In this document: positions 1 to 9,025 of the stretch, piece after piece
Layout of the letters: the number at the start of each line of letters is the position of its first letter
How positions within the stretch are numbered: the first letter of the stretch is position 1
Assembly (NCBI RefSeq): GCF_900106645.1
Contig: NZ_FNMV01000002.1
Span: 124,001 to 188,000, forward strand
Length of the DNA: 64,000 nucleotides
Origin: Flavobacterium degerlachei
GTDB lineage: Bacteria; Bacteroidota; Bacteroidia; Flavobacteriales; Flavobacteriaceae
Direction: 5' to 3'
Translations under genes and position numbers: made by a program
Notes under the pieces: generated by a model
Databases searched by the model: none
The model's input: the letters and a program-made list of their open reading frames with translations, nothing else
What the model was told of the DNA's origin: nothing

Positions 1-1
1 G

Positions 2-394
2 ATTTATTTAATTCTTGCTTTTGTAGTTACAGGAATATTACCGTTTTTATTTCCATTATGGACAATGAATGACGGAAAGGAATATTACTTTATGCAAAAC
101 CAATTTTATGTAATCTTATTGGGATTAAGTACAACACTTACCGTTTTTAGTATTGTTTCCTATAAAAAAAGACAGAATCAATTTGTCGTTGGCAGATTGA
201 ACATGATATTAAATTTAATTTTATTAGGATTGTTTGTATATCGTTCACTAAATGTATCTGGAGAAACAGTTCTTGTTTCTGAGAAAGGTATTGGGATGTT
301 TCTACCTATAGTTGCTATCGTATTATTAGTCTTGGCTAATAAGGCCATCAAAAAGGATGAAGATCTTGTAAAATCTGTGGACAGATTGAGGTAA
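2..394 (+). CDS. DUF4293 family membrane protein, 5' end outside window
   Basis: The reading frame is already open at base 2, in the same frame as the ATG at 65, so the gene begins before the window and the ATG at 65 is internal. The visible part reads as four hydrophobic helices: a first one encoded before base 65, then segments around residues 15-28, 45-60 and 77-92 of the part that starts at base 65, ending in a short charged tail. Size and helix pattern match the flavobacterial DUF4293 family of small four-helix membrane proteins, whose function is unknown. A strong terminator follows 30 bases after the stop. The family assignment is by recognition and fairly confident; no function can be given. 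Confidence 0.75.
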   Translation: MYLILAFVVTGILPFLFPLWTMNDGKEYYFMQNQFYVILLGLSTTLTVFSIVSYKKRQNQFVVGRLNMILNLILLGLFVYRSLNVSGETVLVSEKGIGMFLPIVAIVLLVLANKAIKKDEDLVKSVDRLR

Positions 395-424
395 ACCTAT
401 AAACTTAGTTTATTAGTGCGAAGG

Positions 425-454
425 AAACCCGAATTTAATTATTCGGGTTTTTTT
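425..454 (+). terminator. Rho-independent terminator after DUF4293 gene
   Basis: Perfect 10-bp stem (AAACCCGAAT at 425-434, ATTCGGGTTT at 441-450), 6-base loop, then a T run to 454. Confidence 0.85.
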
Positions 455-500
455 ATGACTTTTACTAAGAATAATTTAGTAAATAATAATGCATAAATGA

Positions 501-528
501 TTTGTTAGCATATTTTTTTCTAAATTTG
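501..528 (+). promoter_or_regulatory. Bacteroidota-type promoter for the response regulator
   Basis: TTTG at 501-504 and TAAATTTG at 521-528 match the -33 and -7 elements of Bacteroidota primary-sigma promoters (TTTG, TAnnTTTG). The 16-base spacing is a little short. The box ends 19 bases before the ATG at 547, which argues for that start rather than the TTG at 502, since 502 lies inside the -33 element. Confidence 0.6.
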
Positions 529-546
529 AATGCAGTATTATATAAC

Positions 547-1209
547 ATGAACGAAAAAATACGAATACATCTTGCAGACGATCATCAAGTTCTTATAGAT
601 GGTATGAAAACGCTATTAAACACCGTCTCTAATTTTGAGGTGGTCGGTTTTTCATTGGAAGGAAGCACACTTTACGACGAAGTAAAATCAAACAACACAA
701 GTATTCTCATTCTTGACATTAGCATGCCTGTAAAAGACGGTATTGAGGTAGTCAAAGAATTTGCAAAAAAAGGCTTCCCTTGCAAGGTAATCATCCTCTC
801 CAGCTATGATGATTTAAAAATAATACAAGAGGTCATGAAACTTGGTGTTAATGGCTATTTAACAAAACAATGTGCCGGAGAAAATATCGTAGAGGCCATT
901 AATGCAGTTGCATCTGGTGAAGATTATTTTTGTAATGTAGTTAGGGAGAAAATCTTTAATTCGGCAACCAAAAACATTCCAAAACTAAACAAATACAAGC
1001 CTACAATCAATTTACTGTTGACCTCCAGAGAAATTGAAATCATTACTTTAATTGCGTTAGAATATAGTGGTAAAGAAATTAGCGAACAGTTATTCATCAG
1101 TGCGAATACTGTTGAAACACACCGCAAAAACATCATGAAAAAACTAAAAGCAAAAAACACCATCAGTCTGGTTAAATTTGCCCTTAAAAACAAATTAATT
1201 AAAGCCTAA
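547..1209 (+). CDS. NarL/FixJ-type response regulator
   Basis: A 220-residue cytoplasmic two-component regulator. Residues 5-120 are a receiver domain with the acidic pair D11/D12, phosphoacceptor D57 (ILDISMP), S85 and K107. Residues 157-215 are a LuxR-type helix-turn-helix (LTSREIEI, then SANTVETHRKNI), so it should bind DNA once phosphorylated. The frame also allows a TTG at 502, but that falls inside the promoter, so ATG 547 is preferred. The TPR histidine kinase 79 bases downstream on the same strand is the evident partner, a common arrangement in flavobacteria. Target genes cannot be read from the sequence. Confidence 0.93.
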   Translation: MNEKIRIHLADDHQVLIDGMKTLLNTVSNFEVVGFSLEGSTLYDEVKSNNTSILILDISMPVKDGIEVVKEFAKKGFPCKVIILSSYDDLKIIQEVMKLGVNGYLTKQCAGENIVEAINAVASGEDYFCNVVREKIFNSATKNIPKLNKYKPTINLLLTSREIEIITLIALEYSGKEISEQLFISANTVETHRKNIMKKLKAKNTISLVKFALKNKLIKA

Positions 1210-1288
1210 ATTGGTTCGCAATCAACTACAGATCCAACAGGAATTTGACCAAAAAAAACAAGAACTGTTTAATTTACATCAATTTTTC

Positions 1289-2986
1289 ATGATTCAAAAC
1301 CGATTCTTATTATTACTCCTGCTCCTATCAGCTTTTTTTAATCATGGGTTATTGTCCCAAAACACACCCCCTACGACAAAAACAATCACTGAGCTAACAG
1401 CAGAGGCTACCAGCCTAATGAAAGATGGAAAATACGAGAAATCGTTAATAAAATCTCGAGTCGCTTTAAAATACGCTATTGCCTTAAAAGACGATGATGC
1501 GATTGCCACTTGCTACAATACTATTGCTGCCAATTTTGACGAACTGACCGAGCCTGACAAAGCTTTTTTCTACTATCAAAAAGGACTTATCTATGCCAGC
1601 AGAACCAATAATAGCCAACTTAAAAACTGGCTTTACAACAATTTGGGTAACATCTACTGTTTTAACAAAAAGGAATATGCTAAAGGCATCTTTTATTACA
1701 AAAAATCACTAGACTACAGCACCAAAATTCATGATTCATCAGCTATTGTTTTTACGAAACTCAATATAACCTGGGCCTATTTTGACATTGGTCATTTTAA
1801 GGACGGCCTACCCTATTTGGAATTCGTCAATAAACACCACGAAAATTTTGGTGACAGCACTACAATTGCAGCCTTAAACATGCTCAACGGCATGTATTTC
1901 AACCATACTAATGAGGATGAAAAAGCGAATTATTTTTTTAATAATTCCATTAAACTTGCAATTAAAGAAGGATTCAAGTCTGACTTAGCATTTGCCTATT
2001 TAGAATACTCTAAATTTTTATTAAAAAAAGGCGACCATAAAAAAGCATATCAAAACCTAGCGCTTTACAACACCACAAACGCTCAGGTAGTCGATGAAGA
2101 CAATCTCAAAAAAGTAAACGTTGCAGGAATCAATCTGCAAATAGACGAGTACAAAAGGGAGATTGATAACATCGAAACTAAATACAAGACAAAAGAACAA
2201 ATCCTTTTAGAGAAACAGTCTAAAAACAAACAAATTAGTATCATCATCATTTCGCTGCTGCTATTGGTTATTATATTATTTTACTTTTTCTTTCAAAATA
2301 CCAGATTGAAACAAAACAACAAACTCAAGGATATACAAAGTAAAATTCAGGAGAATATCATCAATGCCTCAGTCAATGGGCAGGAAATGGAACGAAAAAA
2401 AATAGCCAATTTTTTGCACGACAACATAAGCGCCCTACTTTCGACAGCTGGATTACATTTAAGTGTTTTCAGCGCTAAAAACCAGTTAGAATCAGAAGAA
2501 ATTATGAAGACAAAAGCGGTGCTAAGAGAGGCCCACGATAAAGTCCGTGACCTTTCGCACGAGCTTTTACCTTCACTCTTAACTCGTTTTGGCCTATATT
2601 ATGCGCTCAATGATTTGTGCGAAAAAAATTCAAACTCAAGCATCAGTTTTGAATATTCAAGCACAATGGAAATGAGCGTGCGCTATAATGAGGATTTTGA
2701 AATGAAGATCTATTTTATAATTACAGAACTACTGAATAACATCATAAAACACAGTAATGCTACGCATGCATTTGTTGGAATAGAAGAAAAAAACAACACC
2801 CTATTAATTCATGTAAGAGACAACGGAAAAGGCTTTGACACTAATGAATACTCCATAATTGAAGGTTTTGGTCTGAATCAGATTAAAGCGAGGATAAACA
2901 ATATAGGTGGAGAGATAACAATCCAGTCTAAAGTAAAATCAGGAACTTCAATTCATATTAAAACGCCTATTTTATATAAAAAATAA
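1289..2986 (+). CDS. TPR-containing sensor histidine kinase (HisKA_3 type)
   Basis: A 565-residue kinase paired with the upstream NarL-type regulator. From the ATG at 1289 it has an export signal (about residues 4-24), several tetratricopeptide repeats (about 35-290), a coiled segment, one membrane helix (about 316-335), a HisKA_3 dimerisation domain with FLHDNI (phospho-acceptor H377) and a HATPase domain with N-box NNIIKH, DNGKGFD and a glycine-rich GFGLNQI. The TPR part should therefore be periplasmic and the kinase cytoplasmic. The frame is open upstream to a TTG at 1211, but the ATG puts a proper signal peptide at the N-terminus. It meets the next gene tail to tail with no spacer: its stop is 2984-2986 and the convergent gene's stop begins at 2987. 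Confidence 0.9.
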   Translation: MIQNRFLLLLLLLSAFFNHGLLSQNTPPTTKTITELTAEATSLMKDGKYEKSLIKSRVALKYAIALKDDDAIATCYNTIAANFDELTEPDKAFFYYQKGLIYASRTNNSQLKNWLYNNLGNIYCFNKKEYAKGIFYYKKSLDYSTKIHDSSAIVFTKLNITWAYFDIGHFKDGLPYLEFVNKHHENFGDSTTIAALNMLNGMYFNHTNEDEKANYFFNNSIKLAIKEGFKSDLAFAYLEYSKFLLKKGDHKKAYQNLALYNTTNAQVVDEDNLKKVNVAGINLQIDEYKREIDNIETKYKTKEQILLEKQSKNKQISIIIISLLLLVIILFYFFFQNTRLKQNNKLKDIQSKIQENIINASVNGQEMERKKIANFLHDNISALLSTAGLHLSVFSAKNQLESEEIMKTKAVLREAHDKVRDLSHELLPSLLTRFGLYYALNDLCEKNSNSSISFEYSSTMEMSVRYNEDFEMKIYFIITELLNNIIKHSNATHAFVGIEEKNNTLLIHVRDNGKGFDTNEYSIIEGFGLNQIKARINNIGGEITIQSKVKSGTSIHIKTPILYKK

Positions 2987-3484
2987 TTATACCCGTTTCT
3001 CCAGCTCAATAATCTCCAGATCTTTGATCTTGTCCCCTTCAATCACAAAACGAAGCATCGTGCGTACCTGATGAAAACCGCTTTTACCACAGGCACCAGG
3101 ATTCATGTGTAAGAGATCATGCTTCTTATCAAACATCACTTTGAGAATATGTGAATGCCCACAAATAAACAATTTAGGAGGATTTGACACCATTTCGGCC
3201 TTAATATTCGGGTTGTATTTTCCCGGATAACCGCCAATATGCGTAATCCAAACATCAACTCCTTCGCACATAAAACGGTTGTGCAACGGGAATTCCAAAC
3301 GCGCCGTCGCATCATCAATATTCCCGTAAACTGCCCGCAATGGCTTTAGTTTTTTTAAAGTATCAGTAACACTCAAGTCGCCAATATCACCAGCATGCCA
3401 GACTTCATCAGCTTGGTTCACATATTTTAAAATACTGTCATCCATATGACTATGGGTATCTGAAAGGAGTAGAATTTTTTTCAA
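2987..3484 (-). CDS. YfcE/MJ0936-type metallophosphoesterase
   Basis: A 165-residue calcineurin-like phosphodiesterase of the small bacterial and archaeal YfcE/MJ0936 group. The metal-binding set is complete: D9 and H11 (SDTHS), D33 (HAGDIGD), N55 (YGNID), H82 (ITHIG) and the GHSH motif at 109-112. Length is normal for the family and there is no signal peptide, so it is cytoplasmic. Members hydrolyse phosphodiesters such as bis-pNPP in vitro, but the natural substrate is generally unknown. It is convergent with the TPR kinase and divergent from truA. No convincing -7 box was found upstream on its own strand. Confidence 0.9.
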   Translation of the reverse strand: MKKILLLSDTHSHMDDSILKYVNQADEVWHAGDIGDLSVTDTLKKLKPLRAVYGNIDDATARLEFPLHNRFMCEGVDVWITHIGGYPGKYNPNIKAEMVSNPPKLFICGHSHILKVMFDKKHDLLHMNPGACGKSGFHQVRTMLRFVIEGDKIKDLEIIELEKRV

Positions 3485-3677
3485 AATATTTTTTTAGGAG
3501 CTTTTTCCTGCTTTGCACTACAATCTTTTTATCCGCCAAAAAGCGTATAAAAAGTATTTTCGTTTCAGTCAGGGCTAGGATTTTGTGGTAAAAATAATCA
3601 TTCAGATTCCAATTAAAAAATCTATTTGAAATACAACAAACTTTGCGCCTTAACTGGTTCACAAAAAAATTAATAAG

Positions 3678-3685
3678 TATCTTTG
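3678..3685 (+). promoter_or_regulatory. -7 box of the truA promoter
   Basis: TATCTTTG fits TAnnTTTG exactly and ends 19 bases before the TTG at 3704. It overlaps the alternative TTG start at 3683, so 3683 cannot be the translation start if this promoter is used. No good TTTG -33 element lies at the usual distance. Confidence 0.55.
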
Positions 3686-3703
3686 CCACTTGAAAAAAAC
3701 AAA

Positions 3704-4444
3704 TTGAGGTATTTTATAAAATTAGCATACAACGGAACCCAATATCATGGCTGGCAATACCAACCCAATGCTTCCTCTGTTCAGGAAACAATGAATAAGG
3801 CGGTTTCGACATTGCTAAATACAGATATCAACCTCATGGGAGCAGGACGCACAGATACTGGGGTTCACGCTAAAGTAATGTATGCCCACTTTGATTTTGA
3901 AGCATCTATTGAGATTACAAAATTAGTACACAAACTCAACTCCTACTTGCCTAAGGATATTGTTGTTTATGACATTATTCCAGTTGCTGACGAAGCACAT
4001 ACTCGTTTTGATGCGACCAAAAGAACATATGAATACCACATCAACACTTTCAAAGATCCGTTTTTGCAAGAGCTTAGTTGGTACTTTCATCAAAAACTAG
4101 ATGTCGATTTAATGAATGAGGCAGCAAAAATCTTGTTTAAGCACACTGATTTTCAATGCTTCTCAAAAGTCAACACGGACGTCAACACATTTGACTGCAC
4201 AATATTTGAAGCACATTGGAAACAAGAAAACAATAAACTGGTATTTACCATATCAGCAAATCGTTTCCTGAGAAATATGGTACGTTCCATAGTAGGAACA
4301 TTAGTAAACATAGGATTACACAAGATTACGCTTAACGATTTTAATGCCATTATCGAAGGTAAAAACAGAGATAAAGCTGGATTTTCGGTACCAGCACACG
4401 GATTATATTTAACCGAAATTGATTACGATTACTTAACGAAATAG
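3704..4444 (+). CDS. truA: tRNA pseudouridine(38-40) synthase TruA
   Basis: Converts uridines 38-40 of the tRNA anticodon arm to pseudouridine. Length (246 residues from TTG 3704) and motifs are typical: RYFIKLAYNGTQYHGWQ at the N-terminus, the catalytic aspartate D51 in GAGRTDTGVHA, and FLRNMVRSIVGTL in the C-terminal half. The longest frame starts at a TTG at 3683, but that codon sits inside the promoter -7 box. The TTG at 3704 gives the family's usual MRYFIKL beginning, so it is chosen; there is no ATG near the start. The exporter gene 110 bases downstream may be a separate unit. Confidence 0.95.
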   Translation: MRYFIKLAYNGTQYHGWQYQPNASSVQETMNKAVSTLLNTDINLMGAGRTDTGVHAKVMYAHFDFEASIEITKLVHKLNSYLPKDIVVYDIIPVADEAHTRFDATKRTYEYHINTFKDPFLQELSWYFHQKLDVDLMNEAAKILFKHTDFQCFSKVNTDVNTFDCTIFEAHWKQENNKLVFTISANRFLRNMVRSIVGTLVNIGLHKITLNDFNAIIEGKNRDKAGFSVPAHGLYLTEIDYDYLTK

Positions 4445-4554
4445 CCCTGATAGCAGTGAAAATCCTTTTTATTTTTTTCTTTAAAAAACAAAAAGATTGT
4501 AACGAATAGCAGGAAATAGCTCCTAAAACTGAACTAAATTCAGCTTAAAATAAA

Positions 4555-6309
4555 ATGAAAGCAAAAGCATTCGATACCCGATTATTCAAACGAATATTAC
4601 AATATACAAAACCATACCAATGGCGTTTTAATGGCGTTATTGCATTCGCAGTTTCCCTTTCGGTATTTGCGGCATTGCGGCCGTATTTATTGAAGCAAAC
4701 CGTTGATGGCTACATCCAGACCAGAGATGCAAACGGACTTTTATTTTACATCACCTTGATGGGAGTAGTTCTTTTATGTGAAGTTTTTTCGCAGTTTTAC
4801 TTTGTATTTTGGGCAAACTGGCTGGGACAAGACATCGTAAAAGACATTAGAACGAAACTGTTCAAGCATATCTTGAGCTTCAGAATGAAGTATTTTGACC
4901 TCGTTCCTGTAGGCCAATTGGTTACACGTTCCGTTTCAGACATTGAGTCGATCGCTCGTATTTTTAGTCAGGGTTTATTTATGATTATAAGTGACCTGAT
5001 GAAAATGGTCGTAGTGTTAGTTTTTATGTTTTACATGAACTGGCAATTGACTTGGATCGTAATTGTTGCCATGCCAATTTTGGTTTTTATCACCCGAATA
5101 TTTCAACGAAAAATGCAGGTCGCTTTTGAGGATGTGCGTAACCAAATTTCAAACATGAACTCTTTTGTACAAGAAAGGGTTACGGGAATGAAAATTGTGC
5201 AGTTGTTTAACAGAGAAGAAATTGAGGCTGATAAATTCAAAAGCATCAATGACAAACACAAAAAAGCCTGGATAAAAACGATTCTTTACAACTCGATTTT
5301 CTTTCCTATTGCTGATATCATTTCATCTTTAACACTAGGTTTTATAGTGCTTTACGGTGGAATCAAGATTTTGAATGGTGATACGTTTACCACTTTTGGG
5401 GATTTATTTTCTTATACCATGTTCATTGGTATGTTGTTTAACCCTTTGCGTCAAATTGCTGATAAATTCAATGAAATGCAGTTGGGAATGATTGCTGCAA
5501 ATCGCGTTTTTGAAATTATTGATACCGAAGACCAGATTCAAGATACAGGAACAATTGAGGCACCTGTTTTCCTAGGAAACCTAAGTTTCCAAGATGTTCA
5601 TTTTAGCTACATTCCAGACGAAGAAGTAATCAAAGGCATCGATTTGAACGTAAAAGCTGGCGAAACCGTAGCTATTGTTGGTTCTACAGGTGCTGGAAAA
5701 TCAACGATTATCAACTTACTGAACCGTTTTTACGAGATCAACAGCGGAAAAATTTGTATTGACAACCAAAATATCGAAAACTACACTTTAGGTTCACTGA
5801 GAAAGCAAATTGCTGTGGTATTGCAGGATGTATTCCTTTTTGCCGATACGATTTTCAATAATATTACGCTTAACAATCCTGATATTACGAGAGAAGACGT
5901 TTTGACTGCAGCAAGAGAGATAGGCGTCCATGAGTTTATCATGAGTTTGCCTGACAATTATGATTTTGACGTTAAGGAGCGTGGGGTGATGTTGTCTTCT
6001 GGACAGCGACAATTGATCGCTTTCTTGAGAGCATATGTCAGTAATCCAAGTATTCTTATTCTAGATGAAGCCACGTCGTCTATTGATACCTATTCAGAGG
6101 AATTAATACAACGCGCTACAGAAACCATTACACAAGGCAGAACATCTATTGTAATTGCACATAGACTAGCTACTATTGTCACTGCAGATAAAATTGTGGT
6201 GATGGACAAAGGTTTGATTGTGGAACAGGGAACACATCAGGAATTAATCAATCGCAAAAGTGGGTATTACAAGAATTTGTATGATTCTCAGTTTTCAGTG
6301 GCTAATTAG
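4555..6309 (+). CDS. ABC exporter, fused permease and ATPase (MsbA/multidrug type)
   Basis: A 584-residue half-transporter expected to work as a homodimer in the inner membrane. Residues about 20-320 form the six-helix ABC exporter membrane domain. The ATPase domain follows with Walker A GSTGAGKS (376-383), signature LSSGQRQ (about 480), Walker B ILILDEATSSID (about 500) and the switch histidine in IAHRL. The signature reads LSSGQ rather than the common LSGGQ, a tolerated variant. Related proteins flip lipids or export drugs; nothing nearby fixes the substrate. It starts at the ATG after a 110-base spacer from truA, and no terminator separates them. Confidence 0.9.
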   Translation: MKAKAFDTRLFKRILQYTKPYQWRFNGVIAFAVSLSVFAALRPYLLKQTVDGYIQTRDANGLLFYITLMGVVLLCEVFSQFYFVFWANWLGQDIVKDIRTKLFKHILSFRMKYFDLVPVGQLVTRSVSDIESIARIFSQGLFMIISDLMKMVVVLVFMFYMNWQLTWIVIVAMPILVFITRIFQRKMQVAFEDVRNQISNMNSFVQERVTGMKIVQLFNREEIEADKFKSINDKHKKAWIKTILYNSIFFPIADIISSLTLGFIVLYGGIKILNGDTFTTFGDLFSYTMFIGMLFNPLRQIADKFNEMQLGMIAANRVFEIIDTEDQIQDTGTIEAPVFLGNLSFQDVHFSYIPDEEVIKGIDLNVKAGETVAIVGSTGAGKSTIINLLNRFYEINSGKICIDNQNIENYTLGSLRKQIAVVLQDVFLFADTIFNNITLNNPDITREDVLTAAREIGVHEFIMSLPDNYDFDVKERGVMLSSGQRQLIAFLRAYVSNPSILILDEATSSIDTYSEELIQRATETITQGRTSIVIAHRLATIVTADKIVVMDKGLIVEQGTHQELINRKSGYYKNLYDSQFSVAN

Positions 6310-6643
6310 CAGCTTAACCACTAAAGCACTGGGGTCTTAGCAAATAGCTCATTATTTTTTAGGTTAAAAGGTTCTGTAAATACACTAAAAAATCAGCGGA
6401 AACCCGTTTAATCTGTATCATCTGTGAACTCTTTTCTAACCGCAATTAATGCTGAGTTTTCGCAAGGATTACTGCGATTTTATTAAAGGCAGAGAGCGGT
6501 CGAAGCTCAACTTATTTGATTAAAAATGATAGTGAATTTTATAAAATTTGTTACTTTACTACTTTATCACTTCTAAGCTTTCCAAAAACAGAATAAATCC
6601 TTAAATTCGCAAAATCATTTAATCGAAGAAAAACAAATACAAT
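6310..6643. other. Intergenic region with a degenerate dispersed-repeat-like tract
   Basis: No gene is seen. Bases about 6388-6500 hold an AATCAGCGGAAACCCG, TTTAATCTGTATCATC, CGCAATTAATGC and TTTTCGCAAGGATTACTGCG series. This resembles a non-coding tract I recall as recurring between genes of Flavobacterium genomes. The copy looks worn. A weak -7-like sequence (TAAATTCG, 6602-6609) lies 34 bases before lpdA. Confidence 0.4.
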
Positions 6644-8032
6644 ATGAAATACGATATCATTGTTTTAGGAAGTGGACCAGGCGGATATGTTACTGCCATT
6701 AGAGCATCACAATTAGGCTTTAAAGTTGCCGTGATAGAAAAAGAAAGCTTAGGTGGAGTTTGCTTGAACTGGGGTTGTATCCCAACCAAAGCATTACTAA
6801 AATCAGCACAGGTTTTTGATTACCTAAAACACGCTTCCGATTACGGATTGACTGTTTCATCATTCGATAAAGATTTCCCTGCTGTAGTTCAACGCAGTAG
6901 AACTGTTGCAAGTGATATGAGCAAAGGAGTTCAATTCTTAATGAAAAAGAATAAAATTGACGTTATCAATGGTTTTGGAAAACTAAAAGCAGGTAAAAAA
7001 GTTGATGTTACTGACAAAGACGATAAAGTTACTGAATACAGTGCTGACCATATTATTGTTGCTACTGGAGCTCGCTCTCGCGAATTACCAAACTTGCCAC
7101 AAGATGGTGTAAAAGTAATTGGATACAGACAAGCAATGACTTTACCTACGCAACCTAAATCGATGATTATCGTAGGTTCTGGAGCGATTGGGGTTGAATT
7201 TGCACATTTCTACAATTCAATGGGAACTGATGTGACTATTGTTGAATTTATGCCAAACATTGTTCCTGTTGAGGACGAAGACATTTCGAAACAAATGGAA
7301 CGTTCTATGAAAAAAGCAGGTGTAAAAATTATGACCAGCTCTTCTGTTGAGAAAATTGATACTACTGGAGCAGGTGTAAAAGCATTTGTAAAAACAGCTA
7401 AAGGAGAAGTAGTTCTTGAAGCAGACATTTTACTATCAGCTGTTGGTATCAAAACTAACATTGAAAACATAGGTCTAGAAGCAGTAGGAATTGCCACTGA
7501 TAAAGATAAAATCCTAGTAAACGAATACAACGCAACTAACATCCCTGGTTATTATGCTATTGGTGATGTGACTCCAGGACAAGCTTTAGCTCACGTAGCT
7601 TCTGCCGAAGGAATCAACTGTGTGGAGAAAATTGCAGGTATGCACGTAGAACCTATCGATTACGGAAACGTACCAGGTTGTACTTATGCTACTCCAGAGA
7701 TTGCTTCAGTAGGTTTAACTGAAAAACAAGCTAAAGAAAAAGGATACGACTTAAAAATTGGTAAGTTCCCATTCTCAGCTTCAGGAAAAGCAAAAGCATC
7801 AGGAACTCCTGATGGTTTCGTAAAAGTAATCTTTGATGCCAAATATGGCGAATGGTTGGGATGTCACATGATAGGTGCTGGAGTTACAGATATGATTGCT
7901 GAGGCAGTTGTAGCACGTAAACTAGAGACTACAGGACATGAAATCCTAAAAGCGATACATCCACACCCTACAATGAGTGAAGCGGTTATGGAAGCTGTGG
8001 CTGATGCTTACGGTGAAGTAATCCATTTGTAA
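6644..8032 (+). CDS. lpdA: Dihydrolipoyl dehydrogenase (E3)
   Basis: Flavoprotein that reoxidises dihydrolipoamide with NAD+ in the pyruvate, 2-oxoglutarate and branched-chain 2-oxoacid dehydrogenase complexes. At 462 residues it is full length. It has the FAD-binding GSGPGGY (9-15), the redox disulfide C40/C45 in [16 protein letters not shown], the NAD-binding GSGAIGVEF (about 178), the second FAD contact YAIGDV, and the dimer-interface HPHPTMSE near residue 438 that supplies the catalytic His-Glu pair. It is cytoplasmic. No E1 or E2 gene is adjacent, so it probably serves several complexes as a stand-alone unit ended by the terminator at 8085. Confidence 0.97.
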   Translation: MKYDIIVLGSGPGGYVTAIRASQLGFKVAVIEKESLGGVCLNWGCIPTKALLKSAQVFDYLKHASDYGLTVSSFDKDFPAVVQRSRTVASDMSKGVQFLMKKNKIDVINGFGKLKAGKKVDVTDKDDKVTEYSADHIIVATGARSRELPNLPQDGVKVIGYRQAMTLPTQPKSMIIVGSGAIGVEFAHFYNSMGTDVTIVEFMPNIVPVEDEDISKQMERSMKKAGVKIMTSSSVEKIDTTGAGVKAFVKTAKGEVVLEADILLSAVGIKTNIENIGLEAVGIATDKDKILVNEYNATNIPGYYAIGDVTPGQALAHVASAEGINCVEKIAGMHVEPIDYGNVPGCTYATPEIASVGLTEKQAKEKGYDLKIGKFPFSASGKAKASGTPDGFVKVIFDAKYGEWLGCHMIGAGVTDMIAEAVVARKLETTGHEILKAIHPHPTMSEAVMEAVADAYGEVIHL

Positions 8033-8048
8033 ATAAAATATGCGTGTT

Positions 8049-8072
8049 AGAGACACACTGCAGTGCGTCTCT
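8049..8072. repeat. 24-bp near-perfect palindrome
   Basis: AGAGACACACTG is followed directly by CAGTGCGTCTCT: 12-bp arms with one difference that still allows a G-U pair in RNA. It lies between the lpdA stop and its terminator. It resembles the short GAGACGCACTGCAGTGCGTCTC-like repeats I recall between genes in several bacterial groups. Confidence 0.55.
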
Positions 8073-8084
8073 ACTACATTTAAT

Positions 8085-8118
8085 AAAATCCGATTTGCGA
8101 AAGCAAATCGGATTTTTT
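8085..8118 (+). terminator. Rho-independent terminator after lpdA
   Basis: Perfect 14-bp stem AAAATCCGATTTGC / GCAAATCGGATTTT closed by a GAAA tetraloop (8099-8102), followed by further T residues. Confidence 0.9.
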
Positions 8119-8254
8119 CATTTAAAAAACACATCCATCTAGAAAAAGGTCTCCATTTTAACAAATAAATATTTATTAATTTGTAACTTTAGTCTTGCCG
8201 ATTTGTATTTATAAGTAAATATGTTAAAACACTAACCTTTTAAACTATTTGACT

Positions 8255-8740
8255 ATGAAAACCGTAAAACAATTCAGTCTAGACCCAATACTAATAATGG
8301 TTATTTTTTCAATTGTTCCGATAACCAGTTCCAATTCAGATATCGATAGTAATCCAAATGCTAGCGCCCCTTCAGATGAGCACGATATTATTGCTATAAT
8401 TGTGACTAACGGAAGTTGGAAAATAAATTGTTACTGGAAAAGCGAAGACAGTGAAATGATCAATTTCAATGGATTTAATTTTAGTTTTGGAGCCCATGAC
8501 TCGCTAACCGTAACGGATGGGGAAAACACATACAAGGGAACTTGGTCCATCCTAGATCTTAATAGAAATCAAGAAAGCATCGCTGATGTAAAATTCAATA
8601 TTACCTATGCTAACCCAATTCATTTTGTAAAAATAATTGACGGTTGGGAAGATATTGAAAACACGGTCAACTTTTTTGAAATAAAAGACCTAAGCATTGG
8701 AAATGGTATAACAGACTTTTTAACCTTTAGTAAAAATTAA
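8255..8740 (+). CDS. Small secreted protein of unknown function
   Basis: A 161-residue protein with a probable signal peptide (about residues 1-28; hydrophobic PILIMVIFSIVPI). There is no lipobox cysteine, so a soluble periplasmic or secreted product is likely. The mature part has the pattern VTNGSWKI, FNGFNFSFG, LTVTDGENTYKGTWSI, which I recognise as a lipocalin-like beta-strand module repeated in many flavobacterial exported proteins; only one copy is present here. It starts at the ATG at 8255 (a TTG lies two codons earlier). It stands alone between two terminators. No function can be assigned. Confidence 0.7.
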   Translation: MKTVKQFSLDPILIMVIFSIVPITSSNSDIDSNPNASAPSDEHDIIAIIVTNGSWKINCYWKSEDSEMINFNGFNFSFGAHDSLTVTDGENTYKGTWSILDLNRNQESIADVKFNITYANPIHFVKIIDGWEDIENTVNFFEIKDLSIGNGITDFLTFSKN

Positions 8741-8785
8741 GAATCTTAACTATCAAAGCAGTTAACAACTAGCAATTAAAGCAAG

Positions 8786-8832
8786 AAATCCGTTTTGGCC
8801 CATTCTACTGAATAAGGCCAAAACGGATTTTT
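8786..8832 (+). terminator. Rho-independent terminator after the small secreted protein gene
   Basis: Perfect 15-bp stem AAATCCGTTTTGGCC (8786-8800) / GGCCAAAACGGATTT (8816-8830), 15-base loop, short T run. Confidence 0.85.
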
Positions 8833-9025
8833 GGGCGTAATCGCCAGGACGAGTACGGCTTTATTTTTCATTCCGTCTTAAATAAAACGACTTCCACTAC
8901 CATTTTTTACACAAATCAAAACAAATAAAACAATCCAGATACTTAAATAGTAATAGCTCTCGCCTAGTACTTTATTCAAATTAATGTTGATTTCTCTTAA
9001 ATGCAAAAATAAGACAAAACTTAAA

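Noticed and set aside
7210..7542. 110-codon minus-strand frame
   Set aside because: Antisense shadow of lpdA.
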